NCBI GenBank assembly: GCA_020650975.1
Contig: JAIPMN010000838.1
Span: forward strand, 1 to 64,000
Direction of reading: 5' to 3'
Length of the DNA stretch: 64,000 nucleotides
DNA from: Apostichopus californicus
Lineage: Eukaryota > Echinodermata > Holothuroidea > Aspidochirotida > Stichopodidae
Part shown: piece after piece, positions 45,715 through 58,332 of the stretch
How the letters are laid out: each line of letters opens with the position of its first letter
Position numbering within the stretch: the stretch's first letter is position 1
The notes under the pieces: generated by a model
Seen by the model: only the letters and a program-made list of their open reading frames with translations
The model's database searches: none
Told to the model about the DNA's origin: nothing
Program-made: the position numbers and the translations under genes

Positions 45715-47669
45715 AAGTTAGGAAATTTAGATCAAAGAGAATGAAAGGTCGTCTCTGGATGGTTACGACGACAACGAAGAGGAGGATTTTTCTTCCTCCT
45801 TACTATTATTAATGGATACGAGTAATATATTGATATGACAATAGTAGTGCTCACACAACAATTTGGTGGTGTTAAACAGGGAGAACTACTTCGTCTTAAG
45901 GGTCACACAAGATGGAAGTTGGCAGTAAACAAGATGCAGAGAGATAAACTTTTTATTGGTTGACATGTCAATTATTAAAGTACTTCAGAGTCTGAATAGA
46001 CAAACACGGAACAGCATTCTCAAAGGTCTTTGAACTTGATTGAAGTGAAAGGTATATTGGGATATTGGGATATTGATATCATAATGGTATTATTTTATGT
46101 CATGAATATCCATAATTTCATATAGCAAGTTCATGCATTAGTATAGCTGTGTAATTTCATTGACAGGTGCAGTGTGTTTAACCATGAATCCAGTACAAGT
46201 GCAAGATTGTAAAATGGTTTTTGCACAGATGTAGATGTGGATTTTTAACAGACCCTGACAAATTGGGCTTTCGTAAACAAGAAAACAAAAGAGAAAAAAA
46301 GGATCCAATCAAACAATCAAATAAAAAATCAAATGCTAGCTAGAATATATAAATTTTGGTTGCTTTTGAAATAAGTTGCATTGCTTATCATTTTCCAGAC
46401 TTCCTATAAACCACAAGGGAAGGATTTCAGATCAATCAAACCTGACTGAGGCCCTCTCCCTTAAAAGAATAAAGAAAGGAAAACAACTGAAAATGCAAAC
46501 CTTTGTACAAATGCAGCATCAATAATACTTTCTATATCAAGGAAGGAGGCCACCCCCCTCCCCTAACTCAAAAAATACAAAAACAATGGAGAAATGTTTG
46601 TTAATGATGATAAGAAATCTACTAATTAGCTCCTTAAAACAGTGAAGTCATTTCACCATTACACTTACAAGTAAAGCATATCTCTCTGGCAAAAACATGT
46701 TACTCAATAGTTTTCATAGTCATGGGATGGAAAGTTTTTTATGATATGCATCATCGATAAACTGCGTGAACGATAATGATATGATTCTTGAATATATGCA
46801 TGGCTAATGAACTTCATATTATTTTAATTTTATACAAACAGAAATATGTCTAACATGCAAACACAGGGAGCTTTTTAAAATGGTCTTAACAATGACTAGA
46901 TTTTCTTTGTGCCTTCAACTTGTGCATATCTAGAGATGCAGTTGTGACGTGTTCTTAACTTTACAGTCATCTTCGTACTATATTTAAGTAATAGTGCCCT
47001 CTATGTGGTCTTGCTTTGATTTTCAACTGAAGGCGGCCGATAGTACTAGTTCACCAGACTGATCTGAAAATTTTCACAGCTTTTTGTCATTGAAAATGAT
47101 TCAATCACAACAAAGAGTGTGATTGTGAGATGTAGGATTATGTATTTGTACCTTGCCATGTGTCATGTTAAATCTAACTTTCTGTTATTAAATTTAGACC
47201 TAAGTATTTTTGGTGCAAAAACGTCAGAAAAAATGATTCTGTGAAGTAAAGAAGTGACAAGGCGCTCTCTCTCACTCTTGTAAAGGCTGGAAAGTGCTTA
47301 CAGATTAATGCGATTTAGATTGTTTAATTAGTTTAATAAGTGTTCTATATTAAAGTAAATAGCTGAATTAATCTGCATTCTGAAGGCTATGATGGCTTTG
47401 GAGTATATGCACTGTAGAATTTCAAATTAATTTAAATGTTGTATTTTCAAACTGAATGATCTCTTAGCCAGGGAGGGGTACAGTGTCTTTGGGTCTGCTT
47501 AATATCAGTCTATCATTCGATGTCTGTAAGAACTTTAAGAAAATTTGCAAAAAATAAGTGTTCGTCTCTGAAAAGTATGAATGCAATCATTCGGTAATTA
47601 ATTATTGGAAACTCGCAGATCTGAAAATTATGAAGAAGTACTGTGGTCTCAAGGTTTTCAAATTTGAGC

Positions 47670-47710
47670 TTTACTGGCTATTTACTGGCTATTTACTGGC
47701 TATTTACCAG
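47670..47710. repeat. 11-bp tandem repeat
   Basis: Three perfect TTTACTGGCTA units and a partial fourth. Confidence 0.9.
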
Positions 47711-48931
47711 TGGATGATGCTGTTTGCTGCCACTTAGAGAAAAACAATCACTGGCAACTTTTCTGCCATTAGGCATTCAGAACTTAAACACATGGTCGTC
47801 AGGTTTAACAATCCTCAGTCAAATAATTGGGCATGATTTCCATATCTATAACATAATCCCTGTATTTATTGCTTATTATCAGCAAATATATTATTGGGCT
47901 GCTCTATCAAGCCTGTACAGTAACTGATGTGTAATATTGTAATTCAGGGGAATGCCAGTGAGAGAATTTAGCCAGTCGATTCTTTTTTTTAAAGCACAGG
48001 CATTGTTTAGCAAGTTTGCATAAAATTGTACAATTCTAGACCTGGGTCTGACTCATACCTGCATTATTCTTATTTTTTCTATGTATGTATTTGCTCTTAA
48101 CACTACTGCATGAACTGTTAATAGCAAAAACCACGGTTGGTTGGTGTAAGTACATTCACAACAAGCAGTTATTGTCTTCGTTCTGCAAGGCAGAACGTAG
48201 CCGATCCATTCTACATTTTATCTTTTGTCATCGCCCCGTAAATTCTTCCACCACGCCTGGTAATGTTTTTATCTTTCGGTGACGTTCTCACTTCGCATTC
48301 TCTTCTGCGGTCTGTTATGTCAGCAAAGCAATTCTGTCATTTGATTTTTTTATTTTTACTTCCTTATCTATAAAAAAAAAAAAACAACTCCCGTTGGAAC
48401 ATAAAGGATAAAAAAAAAAAAGAAGGTGAGAGGGGGCAGGCTACAATCTGGAAGAAGAGAGGGAGAAAGATAAAAAAAAGTGCTCGTGAACCAACCTACT
48501 TATTTCTCATCAAGGCTCTTTTCATTATCCTGCTGACTCAATTACCATCAGAACAGTTGAAATAAAAAAACGGGAAGAAAATGTGTTTTAGTCACATTTT
48601 TTTAAAGAGAATCAGTTTCAGTATACAACCTTGACAGACAACAGCCATAATAGCTAAAACTTTCCAATGGAGGAGAATTTAGTCGCAGCACAGTTGGCCT
48701 GTGACAGAAGTAGGTCCTTTTTTATCTCCTCTACCTCACAGCCTGAATTTTCTACTTTCTTTTAAAAAGAGAAATAAATTTACTCTTGAAGTAGTGTTTC
48801 ATGTCATGGCTGTAAAAATTCCTATTTTTTTTCTTTTTTTCGTAGCGGTAATCGGGTCTCGTGTACTTTAAATTGCAAACTGAAAGTATATCTCTCCTGG
48901 AAATGCCAATAAGATTTTGTTTCTTTTTTTT

Positions 48932-48958
48932 GGGGGGGGGGCAGGGAGGAAGGGGGGG
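48932..48958 (+). other. G-rich, G-quadruplex-capable tract
   Basis: Four or more runs of G, the longest about ten, on the + strand. Confidence 0.5.
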
Positions 48959-49329
48959 TATTGTTCAACCAGAATCGTTATCTAAATCAGATTCTATATC
49001 ATTATTTCAGCGCAATTCTTCTTGCTTGAAGTAATTTACTTAAAATTAATATTTTGGATGTAAAGTAACTATATAGTACTGTAACTATGTAGTACTGTAC
49101 ATATATTTTCAGTCATGGAGGTCAGTTACAAAAGTCTGCACAGAGATTATGGCTTCCTAACGAAATAGATCATCTGACTCACCACATCTAGCCTGCTTTT
49201 ACAAAACATTGAGAAAGTGACTCACTGGGGCACATTCTTATGTTGATTTGGCTTGTCCCCATTCCCCCCCCATTCGTCCCCCCTCTCCGGCACCATCCCT
49301 TTCTCCTCCTTTTTACCTTCCTGCCCTCT

Positions 49330-49510
49330 TTTTTGCTCCCTTTCATTGCTAAAGAATAATGCAGGGAATGATATATCTGGTATCGACTATGCAAAATGGG
49401 CAAATTGCTCTACAAGTGCAAAGATGTGTAAAAATTTCTGTAGATAGGAACCAAATTTTACATTTCTACTTGAGACAAAAAACCCAGAGCCTTCAAAAGA
49501 AGTGGTACAC
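49330..49510 (+). repeat. Unnamed dispersed repeat, copy 3 (weak)
   Basis: CAAAATGGGCAAATTGC, AAGTGCAAAGATGT and GCCTTCAAAA follow the same order as in the copies at 31.2 and 39.6 kb. It is the most diverged of the three. Like copy 1, it is preceded by a C-rich tract. Confidence 0.4.
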
Positions 49511-50088
49511 AAATGTGTAAATTATTCCATGTAATGTTGAATGATGGGTTCCAGTATAGCTGAGGTCATAGGAGCTAGCATTGTCATTGTGGGATACGGG
49601 GAACCAGTTTCACTATCTCTTGACTTTCTGTGTCTGGCACCAGTTGTCATATATCCTGTGCCTACCCATAGTGTAACATTGTAGGAATTCCTTCACTGAA
49701 CCCTGTGTCAGTATGTTATGTTACAGTTAACGTTCTGAATAGGATTAAAACCAGCAAAACTATGTTTGCCTGAAAAAATAAATACCAGTTTCAATTATAA
49801 TCGATCTTGTTAAACTACTCTTGAATTAGTTCTATTGTTCTCCTTGATGAAAAATGCCACTATTTGGCTCATCACCTACCTCCCCATTCCTATCATTCCA
49901 TCCGTTCCCCACAGTCTTCCTCTGTCCACCTTCCACCTCCCCCACCACCCCCCCTCCCCACCTTGCAATCCTTAATTTGAAAGTGTAGGTAACAAAGATG
50001 GCAGCAGCCAGTTGTCAGTTATATATATTTTTTTCTATTCAAGTTGACTTCTTCTCATCAACAGCAGAACATTCATTGTTTGAAATGG

Positions 50089-50172
50089 AAAATTATTAAT
50101 ATTGATATTCTGCAACAAGCAAAAGAAAATGATTAATATTCATATTCATATTCTGCAACAAGAAAAAGAAAA
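50089..50172. repeat. Two-copy tandem duplication, ~40 bp
   Basis: ATTAATATT, TGATATTC or TCATATTC, TCTGCAACAAG and AAAAG occur twice. Copy 2 has an extra CATATT. Confidence 0.75.
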
Positions 50173-51639
50173 TGAAAGAGAGACCTTAGATAAGAAAAAG
50201 AAAATGGGCCAATAAAAGAGGGTAAAATATGTGCATTTTGCAATGAATTATTGATGAATTGAATATGAGATTCCATCTGTTAGGGAAAAGAAGAAAAAAA
50301 TAAACTTTTTTTTGTGGATTGGAACAATTTAACACTTTCAGGAATCTCATTTAGTAAGGCTCTTGTAGTTAGTTAGCCTCAAAGATAGTCTTGGGGTTTA
50401 AATGCCATCACACCTGTTGAAGACATGATTCATTTAAACCTCAAGTGAGAGGAATGGTTTCTTAGTCTAAATTTCTCTAGAGTGAACTGTGAAAAATTTG
50501 ATCTTCCAGGTTGAGAAGTGCCCTAGATTTGATGGATGGGTTTGTGAAAGAAGCATAGTTATTACCATAGTACTAACAGCTTGGCAAATTTTCAAGTGGC
50601 AGTTTTGAAATTTGTATGTCCAAGTTTATATGCAAAGAACTTAGGAAATAAATATCCAAGTATCTCACCTTTTCATCATCTCATGTTGTGAATTGTATAC
50701 CTCAGTTTTTTTTCAGAAAAATGAAAGGTAAAAAACAGTAATTTAAAAATCTGTCAAAATTCCCCTTTTCCCTCATTAAACAAGGTTTTTTGTCTCTGAC
50801 CCATTATACATGGAGCTGCTTTCTCCCTCTGATGTAAGTCATTTGGAGATGTTCTTCTTCCTTTCTAAACAAACCAAGACAGTGAAATCTTCCTTCCCCA
50901 CTTCATCCTCCCACTCCCCCTCCCTTCACATAACTAATGTGAGAAGATCTAGTATTTCTTTCCCACCAAACGCATTCACACATTTTTATACCTGCACACA
51001 CACACACAGACACAGGCTGAAGCAGCTAGTGTTGGCCTCCTATGTTTCTTCCACTCTGCAAATATTCAACAGCTTGCGCAAGCTAACTATTTTGTTTACC
51101 TCAAATTATCACATCAAAAGGGATGTGTAAAAATCAATAAAGGAATTCACATGAAACTACAATGTAATCCTATATATATTTATTTTAAAGGCCTTGATTT
51201 CTTGAATGTGGTGAAGCTCAAAACATATCTGTAAATAACTATTTGCAAATCAAATCAGAGTTGTATTTATATGACTTTAAATTTATGTTTTATTGTGCAT
51301 TCACTATAACAGCAATTCTGTTCATATTTTGTTCATTCCTGCTATTTTAGGCCTCTCTCTGCCAACTGGTCTCAACATTTGAGAATATTTGACTTCAAAA
51401 CTGACCAGAACCTTTCCATTTTACCTTTTTTCTTTTTCTCCACTCTGCCCTACCAGTCTCCTCGCAAAAGTAGTGCCAGCAAAATCTTTTCTCCATCTTA
51501 GTTAAAAAAACATCAAGTTTAATTTTCTGTAAGTTGGCTACGAGGGGGTCATTGACCGATGCTGTGACCATCCTCCTCCAGCGTACTAATATTATGCAGG
51601 CTTCTACTCGCCGCTGTGTTCTTTCACTCAATTTCAACG

Positions 51640-51850
51640 TCACAGCCTGTGTCTAAGAGCAACCCGTCACACTATATCGGATGCCTATACATTAATATGA
51701 AGTTGCTCCATAAGATTTGAAACGACAATTCGCTTGCGAATGTAACCCCGATAATCAAGACGGACTATTTTCTTGAGAGCGTCGGTCGGTATGTTGCTAC
51801 CGTTATCCGGTGAGTCTACAGAGTTTAGCGACTGATTGGTCTCCGAAGAT
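51640..51850 (+). promoter_or_regulatory. CpG-retaining patch with donor site, possible alternative first exon
   Basis: Twelve CpGs lie in 51721-51850. An ATG at 51791 opens a short frame (MLLPLS) that runs into a good donor, GTGAGT, at 51810. An inverted CCAAT (ATTGG) lies just downstream at 51835-51839. Together these resemble a promoter with a short first exon. The coding part is only 19 bases, so it rests on composition. The minus-strand frame at 51395-51643 next to it has no family match. Confidence 0.3.
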
Positions 51851-52958
51851 AGATATAGACATTTGATTTCAGATTTGGGAATGACTTAAGATGTCCCTCT
51901 GGTCATGTCGTATTTGATTTTGGGCTGGTTACGAGACTTGTAGGACATGGAAAACGATGATTATTTGGGAGAGAAGAGGACGAAAATGATAGCTATAAAT
52001 TAAAGGGGGGTGCAGCTTTATAGAGTCAATCTGAAGTTCATCGACCGTACATGTGTCCCTGATTCCCAACCAAAAGGTGAACCTAAAAATTGCCGTTGCT
52101 ACCTGTTTGGTATTCCCTTCCCCATAAAATGGTCCGTCTTCCCTATCTCATCTCACCACGAGGGGAGTCGTGAAGTATCCAATCGTATATGTATTTTTTA
52201 ATGGATTTTCACATCCGTGAAGGAGCGTTGAGATGTTGGGTTTGCTTTCTTATGGAGTGCCTTATGACTAGCCTGTGGTGTCATATATCTCATACTGCAA
52301 CAAGTGGATAGACACAGCAGTTTGTTTTTTATTCTCTACGTTTATGCAGTAGTGGTCGATGAAGAAAGAAAAAGAGGCAAGATGCAAATTTTTGGCTTCT
52401 TCTCTCTTCCTTCAGTTCTTATCGATGAGAATATCATTTCATGTTTTGAAAAGTTCATATCGTTTTCATTTGGTAATTTAAGATTGTGACCTTCTTTTAC
52501 AGAATTTAACTTTTTGACATCTCGTCGTCAAAGGCTTCGAAAGTTCATGATTTAAAGATGTATTTTTTTGTTGTTGGAGTGTAGCTCTGAATAATTCTGT
52601 ATATCTACACAATTATTAACTGAAAACTCAGTTTGATCATGAAAAAATTATCTATATGATGTAAACCATTTGGCCGCCACAATTCAGCGAGTGATTTTAA
52701 GAACGGATTAATTTTGTTACAGAAATCTCTTCTTCTGTCCCACGAATGTAATTTTTGATTTATCTTTGAAGTGCAACTTCATTATGCCTGATTATCTTGA
52801 GTTTGGTGGACTTTGGGATGGGATTAAATATCTTTCAGATGTATTATCTTAAAGCTACATATAATGGTCAGTTAGTGGTTCCACAAGATTTTGACAAATT
52901 TAATCCATATGGTTTTCTTGTTAAAAAAAGAAGATAAAAAAAAAATATCAGAACCATG
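51851..52958. other. Non-coding stretch, no gene seen
   Basis: Moderately CpG-bearing up to about 52200, then AT-rich. No exon with splice support. Confidence 0.55.
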
Positions 52959-52966
52959 GTTGTTCC

Positions 52967-53301
52967 CAGTGGTGTGCAGAGGATTTCAGAGGTGGGGGAG
53001 GGGGTAGAGGTGGGGATTTCAAATTTCCCCTGCTTAAGGTATGGGACTGAACTTTTGTGGAAGGCCAGAGGCAAATGAAGGATTTTATAAAGGGGCTGCA
53101 CTTTGGTCATTGAAGCAGAACCTTATGTAGGGGGACCTGGGGTCCCCTTAGACGTCAAATGGTGCAGTGGGAAGGGTACACCAGTTGAAGTGGTACTATT
53201 GTTCCCAGGCAAACATCCCTGACCAAACCGGTTTTTCCTAAATGACAATCGGAGGTGGGGAGGGGGCTGGCTTTCCCGGCTACCCCCTGCGCACGCCACT
53301 G
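52967..53301. mobile_element. hAT-type MITE, older copy
   Basis: A 335-bp element begins CAGTGGTGTGCAGAGG and ends with the inverted counterpart, CCCCTGCGCACGCCACTG. The flanks are GTTGTTCC (52959-52966) and GTTGTTAC (53302-53309), an 8-bp duplication with one mismatch. CAGTGGNG termini plus 8-bp duplications point to hAT. There is no transposase, so it would have been moved by an autonomous relative elsewhere. Terminal and target mismatches suggest it is older than the copy at 56886. Confidence 0.8.
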
Positions 53302-53309
53302 GTTGTTAC
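53302..53309. repeat. Right target duplication of hAT MITE
   Basis: GTTGTTAC against GTTGTTCC on the left side. Confidence 0.7.
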
Positions 53310-53362
53310 AACCATATGATTTTTATACTGGGGTCCATACTTCACAGAGCTTATGTTCTTGC

Positions 53363-53435
53363 AGGAAGTGAGTTTGCACAATGTGTAGGAAGTGAGTTTG
53401 CACAATAAACAGCTGGCACTGTTAACAGCTGGCAC
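53363..53435. repeat. Two adjacent short duplications
   Basis: AGGAAGTGAGTTTGCACAAT occurs at 53363 and 53387. Then AACAGCTGGCAC occurs at 53408 and 53424. Confidence 0.9.
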
Positions 53436-53797
53436 AAGCACAGCTCACATCAGCATCCACGGTGAATATCTGTTTGGATTTCACGGAAAAATTATGCATT
53501 GCTAAGCTGCGTTAACTAACAGTGAATTATTGAATTCATGTTGCAAAGAATTTATATAGTTACACATTCTTTACAGAATAATCGATAGTCAGATTATTAA
53601 AATACAGAGTATTAAACTGCCTTTTAATTGCTTGTTACAGATTGTACCAACAATCTTATTTGTACACTTCACTGTGCATATACAAACAATAGCTTCAATT
53701 TACAAGGTTTATGCAGCTTGAGGGAGACATCTTCGGAAATGATAAGCTATCGATCAGATCCCATCTTTCTCAATCTGTTGTCCACAAAACTTTTTTG

Positions 53798-53830
53798 TGG
53801 GTGGGGTGGGTGGGGGGGGGGAAGGGAGGG
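53798..53830 (+). other. G-rich, G-quadruplex-capable tract
   Basis: Six G runs of length 3 to 10 on the + strand in about 33 bases. Confidence 0.55.
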
Positions 53831-56339
53831 TCTGTGATGGCAAAGGGGGTCCACACAGAAAAATTGGGATTCATAAAAACAGGTCCATTTGTATATTACA
53901 GACTAATATACGCTGTCAAGACATGCTATCTCTGGTAAATGAAACCAATATTTTCCTGACCTGAGGTCATTGGTACTACTCCCCTATGTCTAGGGTGCCA
54001 CATGCCTGTCTTTAGGTCTGTGTGAAATGTTGTTAATTTTACACATTGTGATGTCCAATCCCACCATGTAGCATGGCATTAGCCAATAAAGTACATCCCT
54101 CCCTATGTTTCTTAAATCACCAAAACCTGGACTACTGACCTTAATATTACTTTTAATTGCCTAATATTTTTGGACATTTTCTTTTCTCTCTCTTTTTTTA
54201 AATTTATGAATACATTTGTTTATGAAGAAGACCTGTCAGTGAATGCATTGACATTTTTTGTTTATTTTACAATTGAATGATTGAGTTTTAGTACAAGCAG
54301 GCTTGCATGATCATGTTTTCACCTCTTTAGCAGAGATATTTATCTGGAGATAAAAATCAAAAATACATCCAACAATCAGATCAAGGACGACAACCGCTCT
54401 AATCCTGTTTAACCTTGACTCACTTTTCTTGATTATTACTGTCTTTCTAACTTGTTTTCTTCTTAAATCAGACCTCTTGCACTTTACAATTATTACGAAC
54501 ATACTTTAATGCAAATTGACCTTGAAATTCCGGGGCGCAAACAATTTCTCTTGGATCTGACAGAGTCGTAATTTTTTTTTTCCTTTTAAAATTTTTTCTT
54601 TTATACTGCTTTGGAATGAAATTCACCCCCATGCCCTTTACTAGTACTATTCTTACTGTTTCTCGCACTTCTTTGCCATCTCCTGAGTGACTTGCACTTT
54701 TTAATTTTTCGAAGGGTAAAATGAGGTTCTCGCTCATATTCTTGTTTTCATTTCTGGCTTGTATCTGTAATCTATTTCTGTTGCTGATAGTCCTGTTTGG
54801 AAGTTGTCTACCCTCAGGCTCTGAGAGTAATTGCGCTATGAACCTTCTAGCTTTCTGGGTATTTTGTGTGTGTGTTTGTGTACATGCACAGTTAGAACAT
54901 CTAGCTATGTACAGTTTTAGTTGTGTAGGCTGGTGACCTTGAAATGTCAAAGTTCATCTGGCATTTGGTATTAAAGGAATTGTAGAGTCTTTGAAATAAG
55001 CACCTTACAGCTTCCTTTGGTCTGCCTTTGATTAATCAGGAGGACATACCAGGATACCTGCTTTCCTTAAAGAGAAAGAAAAAACTGGATTCCTCAATTC
55101 GGTTTTATATCATTCGTGTAATAATATTTGTTTGTTTCAATTAAAATTACATAGGGATTAATTATTCATTATTAATAGTTTATTTTTAGACCTGCTACTG
55201 TGAAAACCCTCTTCATGCCTTTATTGAAAGACTGACTTGTAGGACCTAGGCAGAACAGATCTTGTTTCCATTCAGTTAAAAAGCTTATGAACTTCTTCTG
55301 TAATACAGACACTTTACCAAGAGATTAAGGCACATACTGTTTTTTTCCCCTTATACTTTCATATAAATTGAGCAGACCGTACTAAAAAGCAAAGAAACTG
55401 AGAGGAATAATCTTGTACTAAAATTTCTTACATTAAAAACCCTAATTATTCATATTTTATTTAGTTGATTGTATTCCCCTTTAATTAATGACGAGTTGTT
55501 TTCTCCCTAGAATGATACTCAATCTTGTTTTGTTCGAAGAATCTTACCAACCGATATAATTTTGTCCATTGAAGGAAAGATATATGATGTATGTATCATT
55601 GCTAAGTGTATGTGTGCGTGTGTGTATTTCACATTCGCTACTGGTTGACGGGGAAAGTGAATATGTAGGTCGTAATGTTGCACAGGCATCTAAGTAGAGA
55701 AGTGCAGGAGACCTTATTTCAGAAGGTGCTTGTACTTTTTATGACTGTGCTATTGGATACAGTATTAGAAATGAGTAGTGCTACTACATACACGCAAACA
55801 TGCATTCAGCTTTATTAGTGTTGCTGGCTTTGAAACGGTTCTTTTCCAGGTCTCTTTTCATTTTCCGTATATTGGAAGATATTGTATGATTTTTATGTTT
55901 ACACAGCACACATAGAAGCCACAGAGGGTCACGAGACCTTACATCTTATGATACAAGACCTGTATAGGTGCTGAGATTGTTAAAAACGACGTTAATTCTT
56001 TAGAAACTGTTTTTCTTTTTTTGTTTGTCATGTGTGATTTACATGATGTAAACCCAAATATGGGAAGTATTGTCTGTGGTTTGTACAAACGATGTTTATT
56101 AAGCCACTGTTGCTAATACAACACAACTGGGTTTAGATAACATTAGAAATCTACAGCGTTTATGAAAGCTGACCTGGTTAGTTTCATGTGATATGTATAC
56201 ATATTTGGAGAGAAGGTGGAGGGTGAAAAATATTTTAATGTACACAAGCTATGATCTGGTGGTCCATTTGTCTGTGGTGTATTGACCCATTCAAAACATT
56301 TCTGAATGAACCTGGAGTTCGACATTAAACAAATTCTTG

Positions 56340-56445
56340 AAAGAACAGAGAACAGAATTAGCTTGATTAATGTTCAAGCCATGCCCCTCGATAACAGAGA
56401 CCCCGGTTCCATTAACTGAGCTACCTAGCTCTTTCTTAGTTGATA
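56340..56445 (-). mobile_element. Possible decayed tRNA-derived SINE head
   Basis: On the minus strand, GGTAGCTCAGTTAATGG resembles a pol III A box. About 40 bases later GGCTTGAAC resembles a decayed B box. The cloverleaf pairs poorly and no body or tail can be defined. A tandem TTTCTTAGTTGATAATC pair lies just beyond, at about 56432-56468. Confidence 0.3.
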
Positions 56446-56877
56446 ATCGTTTCTTAGTTGATAATCTTTCCATTTTCATCCCATTTCTTTGCTGGAGTGC
56501 CATTTAGAAACTGCCGCCATGTGGTAGTCATCTTTGGTTGATTACTGTGTGAGGATGGTTAAATTTGACCAGTTCAATCGTTGCACTTTGATACTTATAC
56601 AGGAATCATAAAACCATCCATTTAGCAGAGGTTTGCACATGATTAAGTGTTTGATCCAATCACTACAGGCTGTAGAAATGTGCAGGATTGTTTGATCCTT
56701 ATGATTTATAGTCAACCTGAAGTAATGTTAAATATGCTTGTGTGTTGTATTCGTTAAGGGAGGCATTTCTTCTCCTAACAGATAAGAACACTTTAAAAGT
56801 AGATCAAATACATTACGAAGCAAAACTCTGTGCTAGATTGATATACCAAAATGTAGGATACGTATGACATAGTTAAC
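56446..56877. other. Non-coding stretch, no gene seen
   Basis: AT-rich sequence up to the left target duplication of the next MITE. Confidence 0.6.
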
Positions 56878-56885
56878 GCTAAGAT
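56878..56885. repeat. Left target duplication of hAT MITE
   Basis: GCTAAGAT, perfectly repeated at 57277-57284. Confidence 0.9.
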
Positions 56886-57276
56886 CAGTGGCGGAGCTAG
56901 GGGTATTGGTCAGGGGGGGCGAGAATAGTCTGTAGGGGCGCTTTCGACACTATCTAAGCGGAGCGCCACCATTGGTTGGCGTGGAGCGTACAGAAATTTT
57001 TTGAGTAAAGATACACTCTAGATCGCCGGAAATGACCCTTTCCGGGCCTTGCTAATTTGCAGATAAACGAAGAATAAATAGGTGTTATCGCCATTTTGTC
57101 AGAAAATTACACCAACAAAATGTGACAAATGTCAATAGGTAGATGAGAGCGCAATAAAAAAGTCAATAATGGCAAATAAGTAAAAAGTGGTAAAAAGCTG
57201 AAAAGGGCGCCAGCAGTCTATTTGAGTCCGTCAGGGGGGGCATCCCCCCCCTGACTGTATGGACGCTCCGCTACTG
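56886..57276. mobile_element. hAT-type MITE with perfect 8-bp target duplication
   Basis: A 391-bp element begins CAGTGGCGGAGC and ends GCTCCGCTACTG (11 of 12 inverted). Each end carries a long G-run or its C complement about 25-40 bases in. The 8-bp duplication GCTAAGAT is exact on both sides. These are hAT hallmarks. It has no coding capacity. CpG-rich, GC-richer ends and an intact duplication point to a fairly recent insertion. The interior is AT-rich and unrelated to the element at 52967, so the two belong to different families. Confidence 0.9.
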
Positions 57277-57284
57277 GCTAAGAT
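57277..57284. repeat. Right target duplication of hAT MITE
   Basis: GCTAAGAT, identical to 56878-56885. Confidence 0.9.
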
Positions 57285-58240
57285 CTTTTTGCCTTGAGAC
57301 ATGCAGTGTGATCAAAACGTAAGACAAGAAGATACCTGTTTCAAGTGAGCATGACCCAACACTGGTATAAAGCAACATGTGAGTGTTATTTGTTGATAAG
57401 AGTACATGGAAATATGTTATGGATATCATAGTTTTATGGTTTATTCCTTGTATTATACATGTATATTTCTATAGGTATGTATATTATTATCAACTTTACC
57501 TTGAGAGGTTAACTTATTTAGTCAAAGCTAGTCTTCCACAAGGCCCTCCAACACATATAAACTAAATTGTATATACACTCACACACATGTATACATGCAG
57601 TTTTGAGTTGCTACAAAGGTTGTTGCTTCCTTGCCCATTTTCTAGACAGTTGACTAACATCATGGTTACTTTCCAGTTTATTTGTTTGTGCTATTTTGGG
57701 ACATGTTGTGCTATTTTGGGACAGGGAATTGTAGTACTTTGGTGTCATCTGTCAATGATATGTTAATATGACCTTGAATTTTACTTGATTTCATCAATTT
57801 ATCTTAAGATAAGTGCCCACATCTGAATCAGTTCAATGAAATCAATATCTCGTACCTTGACCTCATTGTAATGTTTGATCCTATTTAAACATTTTAAAGT
57901 GTTGATATTTACCAATTTATCATATCTTTCCAGGGTTGATTATTGGACCTTTAAACTGTATCAGTTTATTTATTAACGTGTTGAACTATTTATAGAAATA
58001 TAAGTAGCAAATTGGCCAGGTAGGTTATATTCCAACTAACATAAGTAAATGAGGACAGAAAACTTGAAGACTCTAGATTAGAATCAGCAATCAAACTTAT
58101 TTTAAGAGAGAGAGAGAGAGTTCAATTCTGGGGGATGGGAGGGGATTTGATACTGCCAAGTGAGAATACCTAATCCTTCTTAGCTCTCATGTTTAATAGG
58201 TCCCAAGATTTTGCTAAGCTCTACCATTGGGATAATATCT
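57285..58240. other. Non-coding stretch, one short duplication
   Basis: No gene seen. TTGTGCTATTTTGGGACA occurs twice at 57686 and 57706. A GA run is at about 58106-58120. Confidence 0.6.
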
Positions 58241-58332
58241 GATCCCATTGGTGATCCTATTGGTGATCCTATTGGTGATCCTATTGGTGATCCTATTGGT
58301 GATCCTATTGGTGATCCTATTGGTGATCCTAG
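58241..58332. repeat. 12-bp minisatellite, 7 full units
   Basis: GATCCTATTGGT is repeated without interruption. The first unit has one change and the eighth breaks down. Near-identity suggests recent expansion. The 12-bp period keeps frames open, but no start or splice context surrounds it. Confidence 0.95.

Larger units (their letters stand above)
45216..51639. other. Long non-coding stretch with small repeats
   Basis: No confident gene. It includes the weak frame at 45508-45714, small tandem repeats at 47670-47710 and 50089-50172, a G-rich tract at 48932-48958, C-rich tracts near 49262-49290 and 49927-49962, and dispersed repeat copy 3 at 49330-49510. Confidence 0.55.
53310..56339. other. 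Non-coding stretch, no gene seen
   Basis: Holds two short tandem duplications (53363-53435), a G-rich tract (53798-53830) and a TG run near 54865-54882. The 160-codon minus frame at 54468-54950 is rejected (see below). Confidence 0.55.

Noticed and set aside
54468-54950. Longest open frame in the window, 160 codons on the minus strand
   Set aside because: Lys/Asn/Arg-rich with a TG-repeat-derived Thr/Gln run, no domain and no splice support. The AT-rich composition and the simple repeat explain it.
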